From the NCBI GenBank assembly GCA_016508695.1, contig VNKQ01000007.1, forward strand, positions 248,001 to 312,000: a DNA stretch of 64,000 bases. Reading direction: 5' to 3'. The stretch is from Hyphodiscus hymeniophilus. Taxonomy: Eukaryota; Ascomycota; Leotiomycetes; Helotiales; Hyphodiscaceae. Shown piece by piece: positions 47,001 through 58,397 of the stretch (positions are counted from its first letter, which is position 1; the number at the start of each line of letters is the position of its first letter). Position numbers and translations under genes: made by a program. The notes under the pieces are model-generated. The model was not told the DNA's origin. It worked only from the letters and a program-made list of their open reading frames with translations, and searched no databases.

Positions 47001-48608
47001 GATTGAGATTGTTCTCGGCGTCTCAATAAAGTCAAGGCAATGCGAAAGATTCGGAAGGTCCCGCTCGAGGTGAGAGCTTGAAGCTTGAAGCTCGATTGGG
47101 GAAAGCACGCGCGCTAAGATAAGCGGGGTCTTCTAACATCACCTCTCCCGTTGCAATGCAAGCTTTACTATATTTGCATCTCGACTCCGTCCTTCAAAAA
47201 TGGATGCAGAACAAGAAATTGATGTATTTTTCGTTTTTAGGAAGGCTCAATCATGAGACTGAGAAAACCGTGAGCATCCACAGGTATCTGAACACTTGGC
47301 ACAGAAGACAACATTGTCCAGCCTGTCGTAATCATTTTGGACATCTTGGACAATCAAGAACCTATATCAAAAGCACCGAAGTAACCATGATAATTGGCAT
47401 GTTCCACACAGTCCCTAGTGGTTGACTCGATAAATAGTTTGCCTGACAGTATCAAAGAACTTCGTGATGCTCTATTGATGCCTAGCGGTTGCAGTAGCTA
47501 AGTATTGTATGTGCTCTTCTGAAGTGTTCCCTCCAGATGACTAGTCTGAATTGCAATACTTGACTAGTGGTCAGAGACAATAGCAGCAACTGTCAACCAA
47601 TTTGTAGCTGATTGAAAGAGATGCATCAACGCCTGGGCAGACAGTATAGTTCATTGCCTACCAGGAGGGTCTCTTAGGAGGACATTATTGTGTAATTCAT
47701 ATTCCCGGTGTATTGTTGCCATCTTGTATTCGTAAAATTTCAGCACTCAAGCATCCAGCGACCTTTGATAATCTCTCATACCAAAACATACATAATGGGC
47801 TTGATCAGATCTTGAAAAGAGTTTCCAGACTCTTTCTCTATCTCTTTCTCTTCCAGTGGTGATTCAATCCCCCCTCGATCCCCTATCCCCTTGGACTGTA
47901 ATATGGTGGGTGAAAGGACTAGGAGACTCCCTTAGGTCATGAAAACTTGATTGGAACGCACCAGATCCTGTTGGTCTGTAATAAAGGAAAAGGGTTCAAA
48001 GGATTTGAAACAGCAAGGTATTGGCTTTTTTGTCAAGAGCCATGAAGAAATGAGGAAAGACTTCTGTTGTGTTTGCTTGAAGTCTGCAGACAATTTGCAT
48101 AGTGCACGCTCAAAGCAAACTCTAGTCAATGTTGAATCTAGACCATTGTTACTTGCAGCTGCACAGATTGCCAAGTTTCAAGCACAGAGAGTTTAAACGG
48201 TTATCTTTTCGCTCATCCCACACAGAAGACATACTGATATCAAGATGGCTTTGCCTATATCCTCAACATGTTCAAACTATTAGATTTCCATGCTGGAACT
48301 GAGAGCCAGTGGTTTTCATTGTTAAAACTTTTGAGATGTTAGGATAGATTGAAACCTTCTCTCCGTATTCTACCATGCAATAGTTATGTATGGCTGGGTG
48401 GGGTACCTCATCCAATTGTGGTTATCATCCACCTCGCTTCAGACGCGTCGAACTCTTCACCTTCAGAGACGACCAGTGAATGTATGCTCCACGTGGCGAT
48501 GCGTGTATCATAGAAAGATGCGTTTCCAAATCGTATCGAACGTCCTTTCTCCCTCTCCGCCCGTCACCCTTCTCCAACCTTTACCCAGCAATTGTAACAA
48601 TTCAAGTC
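47001..48608. other. Intergenic spacer, no gene seen
   Basis: 1.6 kb between the VMA5 start and the next gene. Frames at 47,156-47,425, 47,932-48,174 and 47,951-48,196 have no domain signature. Pyrimidine-rich runs near 47,830-47,885 are low complexity. Confidence 0.5.
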
Positions 48609-49369
48609 ATGCCACCACCCGTCGATATTTACCCGGATCTTTGCAGACCAAGTCCTGCAAAGATTGCCGAAGTAAAGAGACGATGTGCAACCTTGCCAAT
48701 ATGCGGTCCCATCAAGGGCGAACTGGCGATTGCGATTGACAAGAAGATTGAACAAGCAAGACGTGCAAAAGCCGAAGAGGAGTCCAGCACATCAGCATTC
48801 TATAAGAATATGCCACTTGCCAAGGTTGAGGAGCGACAGAAGTGGAAATACGAAATGATGAATGAAGAGGAGCAGATCGTGGACTTTTTCGGAAAAATGC
48901 CTGTCACCTATAATCGTATCAAAGAGCAAGACCCTGAGAACAATGCGTCGGAATACGAGCAAGGCATGGTTCGAGACCCTGGATATTACAACAACACACC
49001 AGTAAGTCGCCCCGACAACCCATCCTAATCGTTAATTTTCAGGCTAATAATGGGGATAGTGGTTCCAAGGTCGTCAAACTTCTGTTCAACCTACTCAGCC
49101 CACTCAGCCCGCAGTAGAGACGCAGACGAAGCAGCCAATCCCCGACCAGATCGTCGTCCTCCTGTTCCCGTCGCTCAGGTGCCAGTCGGTTGTCAGCGAC
49201 CCATCTCTCCAACTGCTTCCGAGCCTGCTATCCAAGTGGTCAAGAAAGAAAATGGAAAAGCGGATTCTGCATGTGCGAGTAAGTAACCACATGTCGATCC
49301 CAATTGTTGGAATTCGGGCTAATGGTTTGGATAGTTGAGAGTGATACGGATGACGCTGCTGATAAATGA
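48609..49369 (+). CDS. Small charged protein, unknown function, uncertain splicing
   Basis: Exon 1 (48,609-49,001) encodes MPPPVDIYPDLCRPSPAKIA, a charged helix (DKKIEQARRAKAEEE), KNMPLAKVEERQKWKYEMM and IVDFFGKMPVTYNRIKEQDP. The end of the gene in plus frame 3 reads PISPTASEPAIQVVKKENGK and, after a last intron, ESDTDDAADK with stop at 49,369. The middle is ambiguous. A 177-bp intron (49,002-49,178) joins exon 1 to 49,179-49,278 in phase and gives 175 residues. Alternatively a shorter intron opens a Gln/Thr/Pro stretch (TSVQPTQPTQPAVET) in another frame that would need one extra base in the four-C run at about 49,140-49,143. No known domain. Confidence 0.5.
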
Positions 49370-49489
49370 CAAGGGTAATGAGGACATGAATAATGATGAC
49401 ATGAAGTAATGGTAATGGCAACGTCTACATTCCAAAGAATCCAGTCACCAAATCGTTTGCTTGCTTCGAACGATGTGGAATAGTAATTA

Positions 49490-49760
49490 CTCAATATCTT
49501 CAACATCTCGAACCCCAGTCATGCTCTTATTTCGAAGGTTCTGGATTGTTTCGCGCCCAATGTTTCGAGGATACTCGGTTCCTATCTATCTCAGCGTATT
49601 GAAGACGCTGGTTCGTCTTACCCCCAATGATTCCGGAACCCTGGCATCCCAATCAAGTTAGTGCTTCGAAAGAGCTGCTTTGTTTAGCCTTAATGCTTCC
49701 AGAAACGTTGCATCCAAATCAATTGAGTATTTCGGAAGAGCTGGATTGTTCCAACGAGAC
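49490..49760. repeat. Decayed minisatellite, period about 66 bp
   Basis: Units beginning at 49,628 and 49,694 share CATCC-AATCAA-TGAGT/TTAGT and TTCG-AAGAGCTG blocks at the same spacing. A weaker third copy (TTCGAAGGTTCTGGATTGTT) lies near 49,530. The units are imperfect. It lies between two convergent gene ends. Confidence 0.5.
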
Positions 49761-49791
49761 CTTGTTCTCCACCACAAACCAGACAGTATCT

Positions 49792-51217
49792 TCATCGTGA
49801 AAACGCAATCGGACACCCAGTGGGTCGATCAGCCTTGACCTGCTCCTCCCAAGACTTCCAATCGTCCATCCCTTTATTCTTCATTCCCTTCGGGCCAACC
49901 TCTTCAAACCTGTAGCCTTGTGGGATATACTTGTCTCCCTTGGAGCCTGGCACGTCTGCTCCACTGAGCCACACGAACCATCCTTCCGGACCCCAGCGAT
50001 TCCAGAAGCCAGGCTTGACGTAGTAGGGGTGGGACAAGTAGGTCGTCAGAAAGTAACGACCATCCGAATCTGCTTTGTCTACTAATTGACGCACATACAT
50101 GAAGTCGGGTCTTGGAAGTGAGAGGTAGCGTATGATGAAGCGGCGGGTTTCAAAAATGATAGAGGCTACTTGAAAATAGATGCTGGGTGGTGTTGGGTAG
50201 CTATTGATACTTTTTTAGCTGGGGTTCTAGCAAGAATTGAGGGGGCTTTACCTCATGGCGGTCCTCAAGCGATCGTCCATAAGAACACCGACCATATGGG
50301 CAGCGGCAGCCTTGAATCTTTTTGGGACATAGAACAGTAACTGAGGAACCAGCGCATCAGCCGTGTCCTTGTTCGACTGTGCCGGGACCATGAAGTCCGC
50401 TTCATACTTCTCAGCCCAAGTGCGAACGTCGTAGTAGAATTCAAGGCCATCGACCCACTGGCTATGAGCGAGCAAGCCCTCATACTGGATACCCATAGCA
50501 TCACCGATACTCTCCCACAAAAGCGCAATCGCACAGAGCTCCATGTCAGTGAAGGTTCGCCAATCGTAATTTGCGATCCAGCGAGGTGGCTCCAGGATGA
50601 ATAGAGACAGCGTGTAAAGAAGATCCTCGTTGGAAATCTTGCCGGCCTTTTGATATTGGCTGTGGATGTAGTTCATGCGTGCAAGAGCTCTCAGCGATCG
50701 CTCATCGTGTGGATGATGACCGGTGAATCTAACACAGGTCAGCTGAGTTGAAGCCAAGAACACCAAAGCGGGAGTAGGTACTCCTGAATGAGAACCCCAG
50801 TGTCTGCATATCGCTTACTTGCACTTGCATGCGAAGAGAACTCTTTCGTATGAGTCAAGAGGCCAGATATCGTCGGAATGCCATATGTCTGTACACTATA
50901 ATCAGTTACTGTAATACATCCCATGCTACTGGACCACTCACTCGGAACAGAGCAAATTGCAGGGCGATTTCAAAGAACTTTGGGAACTCGAGCTCGGCCA
51001 AATACTTGACTATTTCTTGCGCTTCGACGTTCGTCATTCTCGAAAGCGATTCTTTCGTTGAGAAATTGTACTTCTTCTGCATGGCATCTCGACGGCGAAC
51101 TCGCACGTAAGAGCAAAGCAATGGATACAGCGCAATCGCTAGGATTACATATGGAGTCCATGATGTCCCACTATGGGCTAGAACTTCAGAAAGCGGCATG
51201 CTGTTATTGTTGGCCAT
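49792..51217 (-). CDS. MpaB/rubber-oxygenase-like (DUF2236) membrane-bound oxygenase
   Basis: Exons 50,942-51,217, 50,782-50,888, 50,252-50,728 and 49,792-50,182 (416 residues, in phase). The N-terminus carries one membrane helix (WTPYVILAIALYPLLCSYV, about residues 20-38) followed by RVRRRD, suggesting ER anchoring. The core has the family blocks SKRYADTGVLIQEF, HPHDERSLRALARMNYIHSQ, GKISNEDLLYTLSLFILEPP, WRTFTDMELCAIALLWESIG and DAMGIQY. In the rubber oxygenase/MpaB family the conserved His and Asp/Glu around the R-M-N-Y-x-H segment belong to a haem or metal site. MpaB' of mycophenolic acid synthesis cleaves a prenyl chain; the substrate here is unknown, and no biosynthetic cluster surrounds it. 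The fourth exon joins best at acceptor 50,183-50,185. Confidence 0.88.
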
Positions 51218-52215
51218 CTTGGTATGCTTAGAACTAAACGAGTCCCTCTTTCTGAAACCTCCAATCTCCTAGACTGGATTCCCCGAGTTATGGGTAAAAT
51301 GGGCACACGAGGCTGAAATTTATGGTGGTCTCTCGGGGTGAGGTCGTCATGTACGACGAGTAGGGAGGTAAGAATTCGCCGAAAAGAGGGGAAACTCTGT
51401 TCGGATATCTTGTGTTACAGTAAGCCGGCAGATGTCAGACTGTCAGTGGTACTGATATACATTTGCCATGTGTACTGAGGGGAGTTACGGCTGTTGATAT
51501 AATTTTGTAGTCTACCTTACCCTTGTGGGCGATCTCTAGTTGCTGCCTCCTCCGTGTCCGCCTGATTCGTTCGTCTACTTTTTGACTCGGCACATCCCAT
51601 CAATCACCGTCTCGCCGTTTGGCCAATTGCCGGGTTAGCATCGTATGCAAAGGGATCATGATTGGTGATTTGATTATGCACATATCTTCATGCAGTACTA
51701 CCGTGCAGTAAGACATTCTAACGGCGCTCGCGGGTCTACGTATGAGCCGAACTATGTTATGTCGAGGTGTCAGGGACCACCACAACTGTCCGTAGTGCGA
51801 TTGTTGACTTGTTTGCGTCTAGGAATTTGGCGTTCGTATATTAACAGTATTCCATGTATGTCTAAAGACCGATTTGGACAAAGATAGCTTCATAATACTC
51901 TCAATATCTGCGAACAGTGTCCTATGTACGTCTAACGACCAACTTGGACAAAGATAGTATATGAGTACCCTCAATATCTACAAACATGTGGCTAAGCTCA
52001 CCTCAGCTAAGCTCGCACTCCAATCCACCCTAGATGAATGCTTCTTAAATCCAAGGAACCACTCCAGTGGTCCCACAAAAGTATGTAGAAAGGTAATATG
52101 AATTTATCATAAGGGTATAATAGCGAGCGTGATGTGTCTACCACCCCGATGCAACACGTCGATCTCTCAAACTTGACCCCGGAACTCCTCATTCATGACT
52201 CGTGCATGTCAAACG
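51218..52215. other. Intergenic spacer with a 70-bp tandem duplication
   Basis: No gene seen. The only structure noted is the duplication at 51,845-51,984. Frames at 51,600-51,785, 51,690-51,887 and 52,007-52,192 look like chance. Confidence 0.5.
51845..51984. repeat. Imperfect 70-bp tandem duplication
   Basis: Units at 51,845-51,914 and 51,915-51,984 both start CAGT-TTCC/TCCTATGTA and both contain TTGGACAAAGATAG and CTCAATATCT at the same offsets, differing at scattered positions. Confidence 0.75.
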
Positions 52216-53333
52216 TTACTCATTATTCTTCAGCCATGGCGCTGTGTCTTTGGCTGCGAAACTGAATGGGCTTTTGGTCATCTCTGGACTCCGAGGACTC
52301 AATTTGACGGCGAAAAGTCCTTCTTCGGTTTCGTTGTCGTCTCTGGCCGGAGCTACCCCGCCAGCCACTGCGTCTAGTGAGCTCATACCGCTAGGGCCTC
52401 TTGACTCGTTCTGGATAGCGATCAGTTGCTCTGGTGGGTTGTGTCCAACAGCTCGTGTTTGTGGTCTAGTCAGACCACCATGAAATAGCGAAAATGATGA
52501 CACTGCAACATCTCCCATATCAGGTGATAGTGGGTTGCTCTCGGCTCGGGTTCCATGGTCTTGTTGTCAGTCAGCAAGCTTGATCAACGCACCAGAGGCG
52601 AAAGAAATGAGTACAAACCTGACTTGATTCCCCTCAGCTGAGAATCACTGGTACCAAGCTTCAGTCCCTTGAGCTTTTCTGCTATCCGGCTACCGCCCGG
52701 AGTCTTCGGACTGGCGCTGATAGGCGATGAGGCGTAATCTTCATCACGCATAACCCTTGGACCAACCCCGAAGTTGTCTTCGATCCATTGTTTCTCTTGC
52801 ATCGCCATCTCCAACCCAATACCCTCCCCATTCGTCTTCATCTCATGTTCGATCTCTTTCTGGAGCACGGATAGCCTCTGCTTGGCGTATACCGTGTGGA
52901 GAACCCCAAGTTTCCCTGAAGCCGTAGCACTCGCACCCAATTCCGGAGGGAATATGGCTGGTAGAGGGTTCGTCTGTAGCAACTTCCCGCCGGTTTGCGC
53001 CACCTTCACTATCCGTGGTATGCTTGTCCCCGGAGGTATCAAGAAGTAAACACGATGAAGCCTACCATCGGCTCCATCTCTTGCAGACAAGATTGTACTC
53101 TTCCCTTCCCAAGAAACCTCCCATCCCGCGGTGTTTTTCGAAGCATCCGTTTCATCATCCTCCCATTCTACCATCAGTATCTTGGTTCCCTCGTTGCCTC
53201 TTCCATGTGCAAATTCGAACCGAGCCAAGGCAGATGAGGACGATAACGCAGGAGATTGGTCGCCGCCATGTGCAGTCACACTCGGGATACCGTCGGGTTC
53301 GAAATCGAGTCTTCGAGGTGAGGATACGGCCAT
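52216..53333 (-). CDS. Uncharacterised fungal protein
   Basis: Exons 52,619-53,333 and 52,216-52,559 (352 residues). It starts MAVSSPRRLDFEPDGIPSVT. A folded-looking N-terminal part contains ALARFEFAHGRGNEGTKILM then VEWEDDE, GWEVSWEGKSTILSARDG and LHRVYFLIPPGTSIPRIVKV, a beta-rich, Trp-containing pattern. A helical stretch follows (VYAKQRLSVLQKEIEHEM, MAMQEKQWIEDNFGV), then a Ser/Pro-rich low-complexity tail with SPKTPGG and LSPRSPEMTKSP, possible kinase sites. Splicing in phase 1 joins LRGIKS to DHGTRAESNPLSPDM. No signal peptide or membrane helix, so it is probably cytosolic or nuclear. I can assign no function. Confidence 0.78.
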
Positions 53334-54549
53334 TTTCCGTCGACGTGCAGCTTTGAGGGCTTTTGATGGTCGTTAGTCCATGCAGGTCGTCAGACAGATG
53401 AATGCGAGCTGTAAGCTGTGTCTCCCTCAGGCTGCTCGGTGATTCGGCGGAAAGCTCGTACGGGCAGCTCTTGCTGGGAGTGTGGTGTAGTTCGCAGTGG
53501 CGCAGCAAATATACTTGAAGGAAGCCGCGATCTTGGACATCGCGAAGTAGGGAGATGACCTGGTGGTACTGGCCCTTTGACAAAGCTTTAAAATCGGCGA
53601 TTATTTTGTCATCTCACCAATGAAAGAGTGAGACCCATTGAAGGAGAATTGATGTGCAGTCACGATCTAAAAATAGGACACACTTGATTTGATGTGGAAT
53701 TGCGAGCTTGCGGGAATCCGGTGGCCTTGTTGTCTTATTACTGTAATTATGAGGTGTGATATAGGCGAGGAGAAGTCGTCAGCAAACACGGCTTCTTGTT
53801 CTCCATCACCAACCATGTTCTGAAAGAACCACCAATGATCCTGTAGAACAAGCCACTGTACACCAAGATTGATCGGATGATTATGCACTCTTCCCTTGAA
53901 GAGGCTCAATGGCCGGTCTGGACCCCCTGTTGCTTCAGCTTGGGTGCTGCGTCTCCGGAGATTTGAATGATTTGGCCAATCAATCTGTACACTTATTTTC
54001 TCGTTGGCCTTCTTCTGTCGTAGATGCTGTCGGTATCCGTTGAACACTGGTTTCCAGAAGTTTGGAGAGTACTGAATATTCTATGAGATCGCCCATTTCA
54101 GCCCTTCGGCATACAATATGACGAGCTTGACGCCGTAGAAGGGTAAGCACACATATCGACAAGATTTTCCTGTGGCAAGCCATAACTATAAACAGCTGGT
54201 CATAGGATACAAGATCTTAGATGTAAGTGACCGCCACATACTTTTTGCGTAGAAAGCGGGGGCAATGCTAGGGTTTCAAAATACCAGTTAGCATTGAAAT
54301 AATTATCGCTATTTCAATACAGCGCCTCTCCGGTACAACATTCAGCTCAATGAAAGCAATGATTATGTGGCAAACCAAGAGTTGAGTAAGATTCAGAGGT
54401 TAGAGCGAGCAACTTCCAAACGTATCCAATATCTTCATTGCATAATCTCACTGCCACACGCATGAACTATCCGCGAAAACAAAGTGGTGTACCAGAGCAA
54501 GAATGCGAGAAGCCGCCCTGAGCCACAGGCTGAATCTGCCCTTCCGCTT
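53334..54549. other. Intergenic spacer, no convincing gene
   Basis: A minus-strand frame at 53,667-54,047 (126 codons) and a shorter one at 53,980-54,183 have no recognisable motif or plausible splice continuation. I leave both out. Confidence 0.45.
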
Positions 54550-56007
54550 CTAATATGAAGGCCTTGGAAGATCATCCCTAGTACTCTCATACCGAATGCC
54601 GTACACGGGTACCATCTCGACATGAACCTGAGCTTGTCTCACAACTGTGACTCTCCTCGCACTGCCTATACTCCCTTCCTCAATACTCATGCCATCATCG
54701 ATAAAGCTCTGGCTGTACTCAGGCGGCTCTACTGTCGCCTCCAAATCACTATCCATCTCGCTGTTACTCCTTGATACTCTCTTCCCAATACTATTCGACG
54801 AACCCTTGTGTTTTCCCAATCTGAAGTTCGCCGCTCGCCAATCACCTTGAAAGCACATACCAGGATGGAGGATCGTGAGCGCCAGGCACGCAATTGAAAC
54901 CATGCCTCCTTCAAGCACCATGAAAGAGACCTGGTTGTTGGCCAGCGGGCCATGGAAGCCGCCTGACAGCTCGGCGATGCGAAATCAAGATCGAATGAAG
55001 ATTGTGAGTGTTGCCACAGAGAGGCCGACAAGGAAAGCACGGAAGAGTGTCGTTTGAGGGAGTGTTTTAGTGAGCGGCGCACCCGAGCGGATAGAAGAGG
55101 GTGGAGTTGGCGTACCCGCTGTACGGAGTGGAGGAGTTGATGTCCCAGTCTGGTACGGATGTCCTGGGGTTCGTGCGAAGCAGTACACACGGAACCCGAA
55201 ATCGGCACAGCAAGCTACGAACAGGATGATAGATGCAACTTGGCAGGAGAGACCGGCTAGCATGACGTTGATCCCTATCTGAGTCTGAAATTGAAGTAAG
55301 TATCGAACGAGTGGACTTCGGGATTGGGACTGCAAAGTACTCACAGTGGATGTAGTATTGGAACCAGATGCGATGGCGCCTCCAATGGCCTGCAATAAAA
55401 GCGCCAGAAAATCACAACTGCAGAACAAGATGGTGTAGGTCCTCGGTCGAATCCTGCTTCTTTCCTCACCGTACACAACCTATAAGGAGATCAGGATCCT
55501 GACATCGAAAGTTTCTATGGGAGCCGAAGCTCGGGAGCTCTCTCAAAAGCTGGAAACCCAACTCTCGGCTTCTATCGAAAGCATAGTATGATTTATGAGA
55601 AGGAGCCGTACCACAATCCTGGCCAAGCACAAATAGATCGCAGCTGTCAGAAATGCCGGAGCAATGGTGAGTGTAACGAGATAGATGAGGAAGTTCGTCT
55701 TAGTGAAGGGATTGTTGTGCATCATCAGGCGTCCAATGTAGCCGACGACTTCAGTCACCATCCCAGTCGTTGATGCCGCCATGTATCCCCATGTTCGATA
55801 TCTGCATCCAAGGAGAAAGTTGATGAGCAAACAGCCGGCAAATATGACAGCGAAGAGAGCATTGCCTGCTACCAAGGGGAGGTAGTCCACGTGAGCGAGA
55901 GTGAGATCACAAAGGGCTAGGGTACAAAGTGTGTCAGGGTCTGCTATGAGTGATGCATTTCCATGGGGATGAGGTAGGAGACCGGTCAAGTCAGTCGAAT
56001 TAGACAT
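54550..56007 (-). pseudogene. RTA1-like lipid-translocating exporter family, in-frame stop
   Basis: Exons 55,612-56,007, 55,345-55,479 and 54,550-55,284 give 421 codons plus stop, all in phase. The protein has the seven-helix layout of RTA1/RSB1-type membrane proteins: helices at LVAGNALFAVIFAGCLLINF, YMAASTTGMVTEVVGYIGR, LIYLVTLTIAPAFLTAAIYL, then PRTYTILFCSCDFLALLLQA, GLSCQVASIILFVACCADF, FLVGLSVATLTIFIRS and FMVLEGGMVSIACLALTILHPG. RTA1 proteins are linked to sphingoid-base or drug resistance. Codon 277 is TGA (54,985-54,987), within the conserved segment IFIRS-stop-FRIAEL after the sixth helix. The frame continues unbroken beyond it for 144 codons, so the gene is either recently disrupted in this isolate or carries a base error. 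No splice solution avoids the stop. Confidence 0.82.
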
Positions 56008-57444
56008 ATCGATTTATGAGAGAGAACTTGAGGAAATAATGGCGATCCTATTGATTCACCAGCGTCTGGAGGAAAAGCGACAGAAACCACCCGACTTATA
56101 CTTTAGATATTTGCCTGCCATGGTGAGTTCACCACGTACATTCAGTTGCGTACACCTTGGTACACACCAATACAAATGAATGGGCGTTCATCCTCACAGC
56201 CTCGGTGGATGTGCGTGATTGACAGATGTTGTCGTGGAGCCCGCGCAAGGTCGGCATCTCGAGGCTCTCAAACCCCGACCCCACCATGCAACCAAGCAGT
56301 CCAGCACCACGAACTAACCAATGGAAGGAAGCAAGGATGAATTAAATACAGCAACAACATGACCTATGACGACTGAAAATCGTACTTGTTCAATTGTACA
56401 AAGCCCAGATGCGCTTTCAATTTTCCATAGCCTCTGCCACTTGTGTGAGGATAATGAACAGGACAAGGAATGAGTGGTATCTTAGGCAAAGAGCAGAAAC
56501 CCAAGCTTTGCGTTTCCCTGATAACTCTCACTCGCCTGTTCCCTTAAAAGCAAAGTCTCGAGCAACTGGCATGTCCCAATGAACAATAGATAGCAGCAGA
56601 AGATTGATCCAAGTATTGGTTGGCCTAGCTATCGCTCTCTCTCCTTAATTTTTAGTAATAATAAAAGTCTATTATATTACGCAACCCAAAACAAACCCCA
56701 CATGGGCAGCTTCAACAAATCTCTCCACTCGCATATCAAGCACTACAATGTTGTAGTGTGGATGACTCGTGACAGGACTAGAGAGAAAACTATGAGACTG
56801 GCTGTATGATACCCGGAGGCATGATCGATAATGAAAATGGTTCGATCCGATATGTGGAAGCACCTAGCAAGACTAGCTAGCCATCTATAGAAAAAGAACT
56901 CCAGTGCTTTTCTTTGAATTCGAGCTGAAGACAACGGATTGTTGCCATGCTCAAAACACTTGCAATCCTAGCAGCGATTCTCTTGGCCTTGTGAGAGTGT
57001 TCTACTATGACATGCCATTGTGAACTTGTCAACAAACCTCCAAAGACATCCTTTACCTCGAGACGAGAAGTGCCCAAATAGCGAAGTACGCTATGAGACA
57101 AGTCAACGCACGAGCAAGGAGTCAGAATACGAGGCTGTGAAAAGGAGAAGATAAAGGATGCATAAGAAACAGGATCCGGACGGAGAGTCAGCAGCCACAC
57201 CGACTCAGACCATAGCTCTTATGCGGTCAACGAAATAGCAAGCTTGAAATCCAAAATTGACAACTGCAACACATCCCCTGTGTACTCCACTTGGTATATT
57301 CATATATCAGGGTATCCCTTCCTAGAAGTTCCACACGCCACACGCTCCAACGCTCCCAGATCCAGCGTTGCAAACCCATATGTACTCGAAACCCCAGACT
57401 TACAACCTTATGTGATTGGAATCCCACCATTAACTCCTATGCCC
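56008..57444. other. Intergenic spacer, no gene seen
   Basis: About 1.4 kb upstream of the RTA1-like gene. Small frames (56,146-56,340; 56,394-56,582; 56,672-56,934; 56,877-57,200; 57,227-57,474) show no family signature. Confidence 0.45.
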
Positions 57445-58044
57445 TTAATTGACCGCTGTCCAAAGCCCAACTAAACTCCCCACAGTCAACATAACCGCCC
57501 TCCCCAAATTCAACACTCCCCAAATATCAACCAACTTATGCGCCGTCTCATTCCCCAACCCCACCTCCACAACCTCATCCTTTATCCCGAGCGTCTTCGT
57601 CTCCTCCGCCTTCGCAAGCAGCTTCTTATTTGTAGGCAGCATGACCATGAGTGTATACGGCACGATACCCACGGATAAAGCTCCGGCTACTAGGTATCCG
57701 TAGAGCTTTGGCTTCTGGGAAGCATATGCTAGGTAGAAGTAGCACGCGGAAGATAGCGCTGCTAATGGGGGAGCGCTCCTCTTGCCGGCGAGGTAGGCGT
57801 TATTCCATTGCTTTAGCAGGAGAGGTGTTGGTGATTCGAGGAGGCGGGGGACGAGGGTGAAGGATACGGATGCAACTGTGGAGGACGCTGGGATTAGTAA
57901 TATATTCTGGGAAGAATAGGTTATGCAGAATAACGTGGAGTGGGAGGGAGGAAGGAGGAAACATTTACCGTAGCCAGCGAGGATGGAGGAGGAAGTAACT
58001 CCTAATGTCTGAGCGATGCGGATGGGGAGGTCGTTTTCAGGCAT
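57445..58044 (-). CDS. DUF1772 (anthrone-oxygenase-like) small membrane protein
   Basis: Exons 57,969-58,044 and 57,445-57,887 (172 residues). The 81-bp intron has donor GTAAAT and branch TACTAAT just before the acceptor; the joined protein reads SSSILAGYASSTVASVSFTL. Hydrophobic stretches at about 15-35, 70-90 (LAALSSACYFYLAYA), 95-118 (YLVAGALSVGIVPYTLMVML) and 150-170 (NLGRAVMLTVGSLVGLWTAV) fit four transmembrane helices. The spacing QWNNAYLAGK and NLGRA near the end resemble DUF1772 proteins, which include anthrone oxygenases of polyketide pathways. No polyketide synthase lies nearby, so a metabolic role cannot be inferred. Confidence 0.82.
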   Translation of the reverse strand: MPENDLPIRIAQTLGVTSSSILAGYGKCFLLPPSHSTLFCITYSSQNILLIPASSTVASVSFTLVPRLLESPTPLLLKQWNNAYLAGKRSAPPLAALSSACYFYLAYASQKPKLYGYLVAGALSVGIVPYTLMVMLPTNKKLLAKAEETKTLGIKDEVVEVGLGNETAHKLVDIWGVLNLGRAVMLTVGSLVGLWTAVN

Positions 58045-58397
58045 TCTGCAGGATCTGTTTCCAAATGTATCTGTAGGTGGATTGAGATATGTGTCGAGTC
58101 GCAGATTTGTTGTGCCAATTGGGACTGTAAGGTAGTTGGTATCTCATAAGATTAATGAAAGTAGATAGGTAGGGGAGAAGCCTGGCTTGAGCTGCGTGGA
58201 GGTTGGCGAAGGAACCCCGCACTCTTGGAGGTAACCCCACAAGGCATGCTGTCTACCTTAGGTACTCACGAACAAGAGAATATGTTCAATTTCGAACTAG
58301 GTGGGTGTTGAAAGGTATTTTTCAAGGAGAGCATCTATGATATCTCCCAGCTCTAGAGTATACAACAAAAAACTGATTGCTTCAATCCTGGGGAAAG

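Noticed and set aside
49490..51984. CRISPR-like arrays
   Set aside because: The tandem units are long, imperfect and few, without spacers; the genome is fungal.
53667..54047. 126-codon minus-strand ORF
   Set aside because: No recognisable motif, no plausible exon partners.
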